This document shows, piece after piece, positions 1-7,726 of a stretch of 64,000 bases of DNA. The stretch is from contig WGNX01000012.1 of the NCBI GenBank assembly GCA_016124335.1, positions 1 to 64,000 of the forward strand, given 5' to 3'. Origin of the DNA: Alphaproteobacteria bacterium (lineage in GTDB: Bacteria; Pseudomonadota; Alphaproteobacteria; CACIAM-22H2). The number at the start of each line of letters is the position of its first letter. Within the stretch, counting starts at the first letter, position 1. The notes below the pieces were generated by a model that was given only the letters and a program-made list of their open reading frames with translations, did no database searches and had not been told where the DNA came from. Both the position numbers and the translations under genes were made by a program.

Positions 1-165
1 CGGCCCGCCGCGCGCGGCGAGATCAAGATCGCTGCTGTTGGCGAGGATCCCCTCCAGCCGGATCGCATCGGCCCGCGCCGAGGGCTGCCGCATCCCCACC
101 GGCCCCGACAGGTCGAACCAGTCATTCCCGGCAAGAGCGGGTTCGAGGAGCGAAAGCGAACGCAT
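1..165 (-). CDS. N-terminal fragment of an unidentified protein (possibly peptidoglycan-binding)
   Basis: Only the first 55 codons are inside the window; the gene continues past the left edge. The ATG at 165 is preceded by GGAGATGTGCC, a good ribosome binding site. The visible part has no signal peptide and contains a stretch with the pattern DAIRLEGILANSSDLDLA followed by a Gly-Gly-Pro turn. That resembles the start of PGRP-1 type peptidoglycan-binding modules in related bacteria, but the match is short and I do not claim the function. The 92 bases between this start and the next gene end are AT-rich and probably hold its promoter. Confidence 0.45.
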   Translation of the reverse strand, partial: MRSLSLLEPALAGNDWFDLSGPVGMRQPSARADAIRLEGILANSSDLDLAARGGP

Positions 166-257
166 GGCACATCTCCGGGTTGAACACGCACCGGACGTAC
201 CATCTTCGTTCTAAAAGGACAATGTTCTTATTTTTGTGTAGGACTAGATCGAATGTT

Positions 258-1019
258 TCAATCCGCCGCCTGCGCCTTGTCGGCGGGCAGGTCGAGGCCT
301 TCGAGCGAACGCGGATCGTTCTGCGCCCAGTTGGGCGCGGGCGTGGCGGCCTGCTCGTTGCGGTAGTGGCCCCAGCGGCCGAATTCGGCGAAGCGCGCGG
401 GCACGATGCGGTGCTCGCGCGGCGTCACCTTATAAAGGTGGCCGTCGCGGCCGATCAGCGGGATCGGGCGGTTCCGCTTGGCAAACACGCGCCGCATGCT
501 CGCAGAATGGTCGCGGTTGGCGGCGAATTCGTCGCGGTCGGCCTCGAACAGCATCTCGTAGGAGGCCACGAACTCGTCCACGAAGCGCTGGTTGACGATC
601 TGGAGCTGCGACTGCACCCAGCACCGGTCCTCGAACGTCCAGAAGACCGACAGGCCCACGAAATCGTTCTCGCGGGTGATGTAGGGGAAGAACGGGAAGG
701 TGCGGCACGACATCGAGCGGTTGTCGCGTTCGCAGAAGCGCGCCCCCTTGCACTCGATCGCCGTACATTCGGCGTGCAGGTCGGAAAGTTCCTTCTCGGT
801 CGCCTTGTCGGGCGCCACGAAGGGGCGCCACAGGTCGGAGCGCGACTTCAGAAGCTCCCACTCGTGCGTGTCGACGATGGGGATGGCCGCCTCGGTCGAG
901 CAGCAGACCGGCGTACCGTTGTTGTGGGCCGCACAGCGCGCCCCGCAATCGAACGCGGCGACCGGGGCCGTGAAGAGCCGGTAGATGCGTTCGTAAAGCT
1001 GGGGCGAGGCGCCGGTCAT
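258..1019 (-). CDS. Cysteine-rich protein resembling the YkgJ zinc/iron-chelating family
   Basis: A 253-residue protein with many cysteines: C-x3-C near residue 25, a CC pair about ten residues on, two more around residue 82, and CRTFPFFPY near residue 105. The last motif, preceded by R-S-M-S, resembles the RPxxCRxFPF block of YkgJ-type Fe/Zn cluster proteins, so a bound metal is likely. The reaction and partners are unknown. The ATG at 1019 is chosen because the open frame upstream lacks protein-like character and the region 1020-1116 is a normal intergenic gap behind the methyltransferase gene. No membrane segment or signal peptide is seen. Confidence 0.6.
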   Translation of the reverse strand: MTGASPQLYERIYRLFTAPVAAFDCGARCAAHNNGTPVCCSTEAAIPIVDTHEWELLKSRSDLWRPFVAPDKATEKELSDLHAECTAIECKGARFCERDNRSMSCRTFPFFPYITRENDFVGLSVFWTFEDRCWVQSQLQIVNQRFVDEFVASYEMLFEADRDEFAANRDHSASMRRVFAKRNRPIPLIGRDGHLYKVTPREHRIVPARFAEFGRWGHYRNEQAATPAPNWAQNDPRSLEGLDLPADKAQAAD

Positions 1020-1116
1020 GGGGAAGGCACTATAGAAGTGCGAAAGTGCCGGCCGATAGCGCGCATCGCGCACGCGCGACTCTTTCGTGCGACCTGTGGC
1101 GCGGGCGCCACGTCGG

Positions 1117-1767
1117 TCAGGCGATCTCGAGCACGCGCGTCGTGCGGATCGTGCGGTCTTCGAGATCGAGATCGGTGGGCACGTCGTAGCGCGCGATCTC
1201 GTTGAGGCCGCTGCCCGGAAGATAGGCGCGGCCCGGATCGGCGACGAGCACGCGCGCCCCGGCCGCATGGCGCGCCTTCAGCCACGGCCAGATGCGCTCC
1301 GACATCGGCTTCTCATAGAAGACATCGCCCGCCAGGATCAGGCCCCAGGCCGGTGCGGGGGCGAGTGCCACGACGTCGCCCGCGTGGCGGCCGACCGATA
1401 CGCCGTTGGCAATACAATTGAGATCGAGCGCGGCCAGCGCGAAATCGTCGATCTCGCTTGCAGTCACGCTTTGCGCGCCGGCCAGCGCTGCCGCAATCGC
1501 CGCGATCCCGCAGCCGGCCGCGAAATCGAGTACGGCCAGACCGCGCGCCGTCGCCGGATTGTCGAGAATATAGCGGGCGAGTGCGCGTCCGCCCGGCCAG
1601 GCGAACGCCCAGTAGGGCGGCGGCAGGCCCTTTTCCTCGAGCTTCGCTTCGGTCGCTTCCCACAGGTCGGTGGCGCGGGCCGCCAGATGGAGCCGGATTT
1701 CCGGGACAAGCGGCGGCGCCTGCAGCCGCGTCTCGGCGCGCACGAAATCGGCGTACGATCCGTTCAC
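1117..1767 (-). CDS. ETF-beta lysine methyltransferase-like protein (METTL20/ETFBKMT type)
   Basis: A 216-residue class I SAM-dependent methyltransferase. Its PPYWAFAWPGGRALARYILD segment closely resembles the start of the catalytic domain of human ETFBKMT and its bacterial orthologues, which methylate lysines of electron transfer flavoprotein beta and tune its docking to dehydrogenases. The glycine-rich SAM loop is VLDFAAGCGIAAIAAA and the acidic loop is SEIDDFAL. The GTG start overlaps the ubiA stop by four bases (GTGA), implying translational coupling. Consistent with the call, the ETF-ubiquinone oxidoreductase gene lies in the same window at 50.2-51.8 kb. A general small-molecule or ribosomal-protein methyltransferase remains possible. 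Confidence 0.7.
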   Translation of the reverse strand: MNGSYADFVRAETRLQAPPLVPEIRLHLAARATDLWEATEAKLEEKGLPPPYWAFAWPGGRALARYILDNPATARGLAVLDFAAGCGIAAIAAALAGAQSVTASEIDDFALAALDLNCIANGVSVGRHAGDVVALAPAPAWGLILAGDVFYEKPMSERIWPWLKARHAAGARVLVADPGRAYLPGSGLNEIARYDVPTDLDLEDRTIRTTRVLEIA

Positions 1768-2681
1768 GGGGGGCCGAACAGGATGCCGGCAAGCAGCAGC
1801 CAGCCGAAAAGCCGGTTCGACTTGAATTTCGCAAGGCAGTCTACCGGATCGTTGACTCCCAGCGTGCGCACCTGCCATCCCAGCTGCACGGCACCGGCAA
1901 CCAGCAGCGCGATATAGGCATGGCCGAGCCCGGCCTGCCAGCCGACCGCGGCCAGCAGCGCCACCGTCGCCGCATAGAAAGCCCACAGCGCCGGAACGGT
2001 CCTCGGCCCCAGCCGCAGGGCGGAGGACTTCACGCCGATCAGCGCGTCGTCTTCCTTGTCCTGATGCGCATAGATCGTGTCGTAGCCCAGCGTCCAGAAG
2101 ATGCCGGCGATGTAGAGCAGCACGGGTGCCGCATCGAGCCGGCCCGCCACGGCCGCATAGCCCATCAACGCGCCCCAGTTGAACGCAAGGCCGAGGAAGA
2201 ACTGCGGCCACCAGGTCACGCGCTTCATCAGCGGATAGGTGAAGACGAGCACGAGCGAGGCCACACCCATGCCGATCGCGAACGAATTCAGCTGCACGAG
2301 GATCGTGAGCCCGACGAGAAGCTGCACGAACAGCCACGCGAGCGCGCCACGCACGCTGACCGCGCCCGAAGGGATCGGCCGGTCGGCCGTTCGCGCGACC
2401 GCCCTGTCGAAATCACGGTCGACGATGTCGTTATAGGTGCAGCCCGCCCCGCGCATCACGACGGCGCCGAGCGCGAACAGCACGAACAGCCGCACGCCCT
2501 CGGCAAGGTCGGGCCGGCCCAGCGCGATCGACCACCAGCACGGGAACAGCAGCAGCCAGGTGCCGATGGGCCGGTCGAGGCGCGAGAGCCGCGCGAAGGG
2601 CCTTGCCGCATGCGGCAGCAGCCGGTCCACCCAGCCGTCGCGCGGGATGTCGCTTGCCGCGGTTTGCGTCGTATCGGTCAT
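1764..2681 (-). CDS. ubiA: 4-hydroxybenzoate polyprenyltransferase (ubiquinone biosynthesis)
   Basis: A 305-residue integral membrane prenyltransferase that attaches the polyprenyl tail to 4-hydroxybenzoate, the first membrane step of ubiquinone synthesis. Both Asp-rich Mg-diphosphate motifs are present: NDIVDRDFD at residues 84-92 and DTIYAHQDKEDD at 201-212. About eight hydrophobic helices span the rest. The start at 2681 is 17 bases from the divergent rsmE start, so both promoters must overlap. The downstream methyltransferase overlaps its stop. Length and motifs are normal for the family. Confidence 0.95.
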   Translation of the reverse strand: MTDTTQTAASDIPRDGWVDRLLPHAARPFARLSRLDRPIGTWLLLFPCWWSIALGRPDLAEGVRLFVLFALGAVVMRGAGCTYNDIVDRDFDRAVARTADRPIPSGAVSVRGALAWLFVQLLVGLTILVQLNSFAIGMGVASLVLVFTYPLMKRVTWWPQFFLGLAFNWGALMGYAAVAGRLDAAPVLLYIAGIFWTLGYDTIYAHQDKEDDALIGVKSSALRLGPRTVPALWAFYAATVALLAAVGWQAGLGHAYIALLVAGAVQLGWQVRTLGVNDPVDCLAKFKSNRLFGWLLLAGILFGPP

Positions 2682-2698
2682 ATGCTAGGCACGATCCC

Positions 2699-3487
2699 AT
2701 GAGCGAGCCGTCGCCGTCCAGCACCCCACCCCGCCCCCGCGCGCGCCTTCACGCCGACGCGGCGCTGGACGCGCCATCGGTCGTGCTCGACGGTGGTGCC
2801 GCGCATTATCTGAAGAACGTGCTGCGTCTTCCCGCCGGCACGATCGTGGCGCTGTTCAACGCGCGCGACGGCGAATACGCAGCCGAGATCGTCTCGTTTT
2901 CGAAGTCGCGCGTGGAACTGGCGCCGCGCGGCCGCCTGCGCGCGCCGATGAAGGCGGCAAGCGACGTGTGGCTCGTTTTCGCGCCCATCAAGCGCGCGCA
3001 TCTGGAATTCCAGATCGAGAAGGCGACCGAACTGGGGGCGGCGGCGCTGTGGCCGGTGACGACGCGGCGCACGAATGTCGAGCGCGTGAATGTCGAGCGG
3101 CTTGCGGCCATCGCGAAGGAAGCGACCGAGCAGAGCGAGCGGCTGGACCTGCCCGAAATCCTCGCCCCCGCAACCCTGGACCGGGCCCTTGCGAACTGGC
3201 CTGCGGGTCGCCAACTGATCGTGTGCGACGAGACGGGCGGCGGCGCGCCGCTTGCCGCGTTTCTCGCCAAGGAAGACCTTACGAAACCCTGGGCCATTCT
3301 GACCGGCCCCGAAGGCGGTTTCGCGCCCGAGGAGTTCACCGTCCTGCGCAAGCAACCGTTCGTGCGTTTCGTCGGCCTGGGTCCACGCGTGCTGCGCGCG
3401 GATACGGCCGCCCTTGCGGCACTTGCGGTCTTCCAGTCGCTCGGCCCCGACGCGGCACGCAAGCCGCGTTTCCAGCAATCCTCCTGA
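2699..3487 (+). CDS. rsmE: 16S rRNA (uracil(1498)-N(3))-methyltransferase
   Basis: A 262-residue SPOUT-class methyltransferase that methylates N3 of U1498 in 16S rRNA. The N-terminal part (residues about 15-85) is the PUA-like RNA-binding domain, and the C-terminal trefoil knot carries TGPEGGFAPEE and LGPRVLRADTA, the SAM-binding signature. The ATG at 2699 is used because the upstream open frame overlaps ubiA. gshA starts 18 bases after the stop, so the two genes are probably cotranscribed. The order ubiA / rsmE-gshA is common in alphaproteobacteria. Confidence 0.93.
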   Translation: MSEPSPSSTPPRPRARLHADAALDAPSVVLDGGAAHYLKNVLRLPAGTIVALFNARDGEYAAEIVSFSKSRVELAPRGRLRAPMKAASDVWLVFAPIKRAHLEFQIEKATELGAAALWPVTTRRTNVERVNVERLAAIAKEATEQSERLDLPEILAPATLDRALANWPAGRQLIVCDETGGGAPLAAFLAKEDLTKPWAILTGPEGGFAPEEFTVLRKQPFVRFVGLGPRVLRADTAALAALAVFQSLGPDAARKPRFQQSS

Positions 3488-3505
3488 CGCGAGGTCCGGA
3501 ACACC

Positions 3506-4879
3506 ATGTCAGCACCCCCGACCTCGCGCGGCGAGATCATCGAATCCAGGCGCCAGCTCGTCGACTGGATCGCATCGGGCGAGAAGCCGCGCGACCAGTG
3601 GCGCATCGGCACCGAGCACGAGAAATTCCTCTTCACGATCGACGGCCACAAGGCGCTGCCCTACGAGGGCCAGAAGGCCAGCGTGCGCGCGATGATCGAG
3701 GGGCTGACGCGGTTCGGCTGGCAGCCGGTCGAGGAGAACGGCAAGCCCATCGCGCTCCTCAAGGGCAAATGCTCGATCACGCTGGAACCCGGCGGCCAGT
3801 TCGAGCTTTCCGGCGCGCCGGTGGAGAACATCCACCAGACCTGCGACGAGACCAACCGCCATCTCGTGGAATGCAAGGAAGTCGCCGCCGAGATCGGCGT
3901 GGGCCTCGTGGGCCTCGGTTTCGCGCCGGAATGGAAGCGCGCGGACGTGCACTGGATGCCCAAGGGCCGCACGAAGATCATGCGCGAGTACATGCCCAAG
4001 CGCGGCACGCTGGGCATCGACATGATGCTGCGAACCTGTACCGTGCAGGTGAATCTGGATTTCGCGAGCGAAGCCGACATGGTGAAGAAGTACCGCGTGT
4101 CGCTGGCTCTCCAGCCGGTGGCGACCGCGATGTTCGCCAATTCGCCGTTCGTGGAAGGCAAGCCGTCGGGCTTCCTTTCGTACCGCAGCCAGACATGGAC
4201 CGACACCGATCCCGACCGCTGCGGCCTGATCCCGTTCGTGTTCGAGAAGGGCATGGGGTACGAGCGCTATGTCGACTGGCTGCTCGACGTGCCGATGTAC
4301 TTCGTCTATCGCGACGGCAGGTACATCGACGTGGCCGGCCGCTCGTTCCGCAAGTTCATGGCCGGCGAATACAAGGACCTGAACGAAGCCGGCCCCGCCA
4401 CGACGGGCGACTGGGCCGATCACGTGACGACGGCCTTCCCCGAAGTGCGGCTCAAGAAATACATCGAGATGCGCGGGGCCGACGGCGGCCCGTGGAACCG
4501 GCTGTGCGCGCTGCCGGCGCTGTTCGTGGGCCTGCTCTACGACCAGTCGACGCTCGACCAGGCGGCGGCCCTCGTCAGCGACTGGACGATCGACGAGATG
4601 CAGGCGCTGCGCCGCGACGTGCCGCGCCTCGCGCTGAAGGCCCCCTTCCGCAAGGGCACGGTGCAGGGCGTGGCGCGCGAGATGCTGGACCTCGCCCGCA
4701 AGGGGCTTTCCGCGCGCAAGCGCATGAACCGCATGGGCGATTCCGACGAGACGACGTTCCTCACGCCATTGCGCCAGATCGTCGACAGCGGCATCACGCC
4801 GGCCGAGGAAATGCTGGCCCGCTACGAAGGCGAATGGGGCCGCAGCGTCGCGCCGGTCTATCAGGCGTACGCGTATTGA
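3506..4879 (+). CDS. gshA: Glutamate-cysteine ligase (alphaproteobacterial/plant type)
   Basis: A 457-residue enzyme joining glutamate and cysteine to gamma-glutamylcysteine, the first step of glutathione synthesis in the cytosol. It is the plant/alphaproteobacterial class, recognised by RIGTEHEKFLF near residue 32 (glutamate and metal binding), LEPGGQFELSGAP near residue 94 and MMLRTCTVQVNLDF near residue 173. Length is standard. It lies directly behind rsmE. Its stop is followed after 22 bases by the end of an AT-rich, foreign-looking gene on the other strand, so the gshA end marks the left edge of a small island. Confidence 0.94.
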   Translation: MSAPPTSRGEIIESRRQLVDWIASGEKPRDQWRIGTEHEKFLFTIDGHKALPYEGQKASVRAMIEGLTRFGWQPVEENGKPIALLKGKCSITLEPGGQFELSGAPVENIHQTCDETNRHLVECKEVAAEIGVGLVGLGFAPEWKRADVHWMPKGRTKIMREYMPKRGTLGIDMMLRTCTVQVNLDFASEADMVKKYRVSLALQPVATAMFANSPFVEGKPSGFLSYRSQTWTDTDPDRCGLIPFVFEKGMGYERYVDWLLDVPMYFVYRDGRYIDVAGRSFRKFMAGEYKDLNEAGPATTGDWADHVTTAFPEVRLKKYIEMRGADGGPWNRLCALPALFVGLLYDQSTLDQAAALVSDWTIDEMQALRRDVPRLALKAPFRKGTVQGVAREMLDLARKGLSARKRMNRMGDSDETTFLTPLRQIVDSGITPAEEMLARYEGEWGRSVAPVYQAYAY

Positions 4880-4901
4880 AAAATGCTAGGGCGCAACACG
4901 A

Positions 4902-6503
4902 TTATTTCACCTGAATTTTCGACTTTGCAGTGCTGTCGCAATAGGGGTGGAGCCATTGACTATTTCCGGCAGTTGCAGGGCCTCCTATGGATTTTTCCGT
5001 AATATGGTCGAGGTGCATTGATTTTTTGTCGATACGAGCACCGCATACACTGCAAATAAATGCTGATGCCAACACATCCGTCATCAATTTGAAATTTTTC
5101 GTGTCTTGTGAAAATTTCTTTGCTTGCTTCGTAAGGATTGGCTTCTCTTTGACAAGAAAATGATATTTTTCGCTTTGCTTAAGATCGCTCTCAATTTCAT
5201 CGTTGCTTCGACCTGCCCCGACTCGATCTAAAACGAACGAATAGTAATCGCGAATCGGGATATAGCCCTTCACCATGCTGCCGTGTTTCACGGTGAGCTG
5301 ATTGATGTACATCTTGTGGTCGATCAAAAAACTTTCAAATCGGCCGCGAAATTTGGTGAAATCTAAAAATCCATCGACCGCTTCGATGTCCTTAATTAGT
5401 TGGGCGACGGCCAGTACGGCCGTTGGTTGATGACGAAAATTCGAGGAGTAAAAATAGACCCCCGGATGCAATCCGAGAGACGATGGATGCACCCCGGTAA
5501 TACGGCGCACCATCTTGACCGTCTCTTTGATCGCGGCCACCGTGGCCGCCTCATCCGGAAGCGTTTGGCCCTGAGGCTTCAAATATTTTCTTTTGCTTTT
5601 GGAAGAGTCCTCTACAGGGAGTCCGTTCGAAATATTCACCAAATCAAAAATCAATGGGAGCGTCTGCGACCCGTACCCTAGCCCAGCAACTGGCAGCTCT
5701 TCGGTTTTAGGTGGCGATTGTAATGGCGGCCTATATAGCGCCTCATAGATTGACTTTGCCGTTTCAACGACGGCCTTCTGCGCGTCTTGCGAAAATGGAG
5801 CCCAATACTTGTATCCGGTTGCGTTCCGTACAATCGCCCGCGCCGCAACCGCATTTGGTTTAGATCGCGCATTCAGAATTTTTAGTTCGGTTGGATCTAT
5901 TTCAACCGCCGATTGATTGATCGCAAAAAACGCTTTCTCGGCTTTAGTTGCGTCGCTTCCCGGCACCCAAAGCAGCGGCACCTTTGCATGTGCTAACGCT
6001 CGAACTTTGGAAGTAAGCGCTGGAATGGTTCCTGGCTTTTGAGTCTCAGCACGCCATTCAACATATGACCCGATCCGAGATTTTACGAGGTCACGAGTTT
6101 TTTGATGGATACGCTCTTGTTCCTCAGGAATCTTGCCATAGAACTCTATTGATCGGGCACCGGCACCATAATCCTCCAATATCCAAGCAACGATCGCGCT
6201 CAAACGATGAGCGCCGTCGATAATGAATGTAAGCCGTTCAGGTGACTGCCAGCAGATCACAGCTGGAATTAGATCGTTGCTCACAAAAGCTTCGATAAAA
6301 TCGCAAACCATGGTGGGAGACCAAGCAGCAGTCTCCCGCTGAAAGTCCGGCTTTCTCAGCGTGCTAAAAAAGCTTTCGCCGATGCTAAGATCGGTAACTG
6401 ACGCAGTCTGCTTGCCAAATTCGCCGCCAACATTCGCGTTGTCTTGTGGTGCAATGAAATCTTCGCGCCCAATGAGAGCATCGAGGTTTACGACATCTGG
6501 CAT
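4902..6503 (-). CDS. DUF262 (ParB-like) and HNH endonuclease protein, probable standalone defence gene
   Basis: A 533-residue protein of about half AT, unlike its neighbours. The N-terminal DUF262/DGQHR-like domain has the signature DGAHRLSAI at residues 96-104 and a downstream FFAINQSAVEIDPTEL block. The C-terminus is an HNH nuclease: CxxC at 484/487, HLDH at 497-500, N514, H519 and C522, so a zinc-stabilised beta-beta-alpha site looks complete. Related DUF262-HNH proteins (GmrS/GmrD-like enzymes) cut modified or foreign DNA, which is the suggested role; the real target is unknown. GGAG lies seven bases before the ATG and a good promoter precedes it. No partner gene is adjacent. Confidence 0.75.
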   Translation of the reverse strand: MPDVVNLDALIGREDFIAPQDNANVGGEFGKQTASVTDLSIGESFFSTLRKPDFQRETAAWSPTMVCDFIEAFVSNDLIPAVICWQSPERLTFIIDGAHRLSAIVAWILEDYGAGARSIEFYGKIPEEQERIHQKTRDLVKSRIGSYVEWRAETQKPGTIPALTSKVRALAHAKVPLLWVPGSDATKAEKAFFAINQSAVEIDPTELKILNARSKPNAVAARAIVRNATGYKYWAPFSQDAQKAVVETAKSIYEALYRPPLQSPPKTEELPVAGLGYGSQTLPLIFDLVNISNGLPVEDSSKSKRKYLKPQGQTLPDEAATVAAIKETVKMVRRITGVHPSSLGLHPGVYFYSSNFRHQPTAVLAVAQLIKDIEAVDGFLDFTKFRGRFESFLIDHKMYINQLTVKHGSMVKGYIPIRDYYSFVLDRVGAGRSNDEIESDLKQSEKYHFLVKEKPILTKQAKKFSQDTKNFKLMTDVLASAFICSVCGARIDKKSMHLDHITEKSIGGPATAGNSQWLHPYCDSTAKSKIQVK

Positions 6504-6529
6504 ATCAATTCTCCACGACTCTACTAATA

Positions 6530-6558
6530 ACTGTATTCAGTTACGACGGGCAGGTCAA
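6530..6558 (-). promoter_or_regulatory. Sigma-70-like promoter of the DUF262-HNH gene
   Basis: On the minus strand TTGACC (6558-6553) and TACAGT (6535-6530) are separated by exactly 17 bases. They end 26 bases before the ATG at 6503. This is a visible match to the consensus -35/-10 pair; activity is inferred. Confidence 0.5.
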
Positions 6559-6578
6559 AACCCAACGAATTCCCTCAA

Positions 6579-6607
6579 TTGACATTCTCCCGTATCCGGG
6601 AGATTTT
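6579..6607 (+). promoter_or_regulatory. Promoter with palindromic operator of the XRE-cupin gene
   Basis: A perfect -35 box TTGACA (6579-6584) is followed after 17 bases by a weak -10, GATTTT (6602-6607). The spacer holds a perfect 7-bp inverted repeat, TCTCCCG/CGGGAGA at 6586-6592 and 6597-6603 with a TATC loop. A palindrome lying across the spacer is the usual place for an autorepressor. Transcription from this promoter would begin about 6614, at the ATG of the gene (6615), so the message may be leaderless. Confidence 0.5.
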
Positions 6608-6614
6608 CCCGAAT

Positions 6615-7187
6615 ATGGAACAGTCAGTCCTCCCCGACGAAACCGCAATCGACCGGCGCATTGCCGAACGGCTGAAGGCGATGCGCGCGGATCGCGGCTG
6701 GTCGCTCGACGAACTGGCGAAACGCAGCGGGGCAAGCCGCGCGAGCCTGTCGCGGCTGGAAAATGCCGAGACGAGCCCGACGGCGAGCCTGCTTGGCCGC
6801 CTTGCCGCCGCCTACGGCATGACGATCTCGCGCCTGCTGCACCGGGTCGAGGACGAATACGCGCCGCTCGTACGCCGCGCCGACCAGCCGGTCTTCGTCG
6901 ATCCCGACACCGGCTTCCGCCGCCGTACGGTTTCCCCGCCTTCGGCCGGCCTCGACGGCGAGGTGCTGGAAGGCGAACTCAAGCCCGGCACGTCCATCGC
7001 CTACGACGCCTCGCCGCGCGAAGGGCTCGAGCATCATCTGGTGATGCTCGAGGGCGAGCTCGACATCACGCTTTCCGGCGCCACGCATTCGCTGAAAGCG
7101 GGCGACTGCATCCGCTACCGGCTGGCGGGCGCAAGCGCCTTCCGCACGCGGCGGCGCGCCGCGCGCTATCTCATCTTCATCGCCTGA
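6615..7187 (+). CDS. XRE-family transcriptional regulator with C-terminal cupin
   Basis: A 190-residue regulator. Residues about 12-66 form a helix-turn-helix (LDELAKRSGASRASLSRLE), and residues about 105-188 form a cupin sensor barrel (HHLVMLEGELDITL, then LKAGDCIRY). Such proteins repress or activate a neighbouring gene in response to a small ligand, which is unknown here. The ATG at 6615 is preferred over an upstream frame start because the promoter and operator lie immediately before it. The GNAT gene follows seven bases after the stop with its GGAG in the gap; XRE-cupin/GNAT pairs are common and are usually co-regulated. Confidence 0.85.
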   Translation: MEQSVLPDETAIDRRIAERLKAMRADRGWSLDELAKRSGASRASLSRLENAETSPTASLLGRLAAAYGMTISRLLHRVEDEYAPLVRRADQPVFVDPDTGFRRRTVSPPSAGLDGEVLEGELKPGTSIAYDASPREGLEHHLVMLEGELDITLSGATHSLKAGDCIRYRLAGASAFRTRRRAARYLIFIA

Positions 7188-7194
7188 GGAGACC

Positions 7195-7725
7195 ATGACC
7201 GCCGCCGAAATCCGCACCGTCGCCGCCGAGGAGATCGAGCGCGACATCGACGCCTTCGGCGAACTGATGCATGCGTGCGTTCATGGCGGCGGCAGCGTGG
7301 GCTACGTGCTGCCCTATTCGCTCGAAGATGCGGCGGATTTCTGGCGCAAAAACGTGATCGGGCCGGTGCGCGGCGGCGGACGCACGGTGCTGGGGGCGTT
7401 CGTTTCGGGCCACCTTGCCGGCAGCGTGCAGCTCGATATCGACACGCCGCCCAACCAGCCGCACCGCGCCGAGGCGCGAAAGCTGCTCGTCCATCCCGAT
7501 TTCCGCCGCCGCGGCATCGCGCGCGCCCTGATGGAAGAACTCGAACGCCACGCGCGCATGCACGGGCGCTGGCTCGTCACGCTCGACACGCGCACGGGCG
7601 ATGCGGCCGAGCCGCTCTATCTTTCGATGGGTTACCTGATCGCCGGGAAAATCCCCGACTGGTGCCGCGACAATTTCACCGAGCGCTACGACCCCACGAC
7701 CATCCTGTACAAGAAGGTCGGCTAG
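7195..7725 (+). CDS. GNAT-family N-acetyltransferase
   Basis: A 176-residue acetyltransferase. The acetyl-CoA loop is visible as LVHPDFRRRGIARALMEELE around residues 98-117, after the beta-4 strand with AEARKL. The acceptor substrate cannot be read from sequence. It is the second gene of the XRE-cupin operon. Its end and the end of the Fe-ADH gene on the other strand are one base apart. Confidence 0.85.
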   Translation: MTAAEIRTVAAEEIERDIDAFGELMHACVHGGGSVGYVLPYSLEDAADFWRKNVIGPVRGGGRTVLGAFVSGHLAGSVQLDIDTPPNQPHRAEARKLLVHPDFRRRGIARALMEELERHARMHGRWLVTLDTRTGDAAEPLYLSMGYLIAGKIPDWCRDNFTERYDPTTILYKKVG

Positions 7726-7726
7726 G

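Noticed and set aside
208-227. Possible LexA box upstream of the first gene (two GTTC half-sites)
   Set aside because: The half-sites are separated by 12 bases instead of 7, so they do not form the alphaproteobacterial operator.
4880-6614. Direct repeats flanking the DUF262-HNH island
   Set aside because: The gshA end and the sequence before the XRE gene were compared by eye, and no shared segment longer than a few bases was found.
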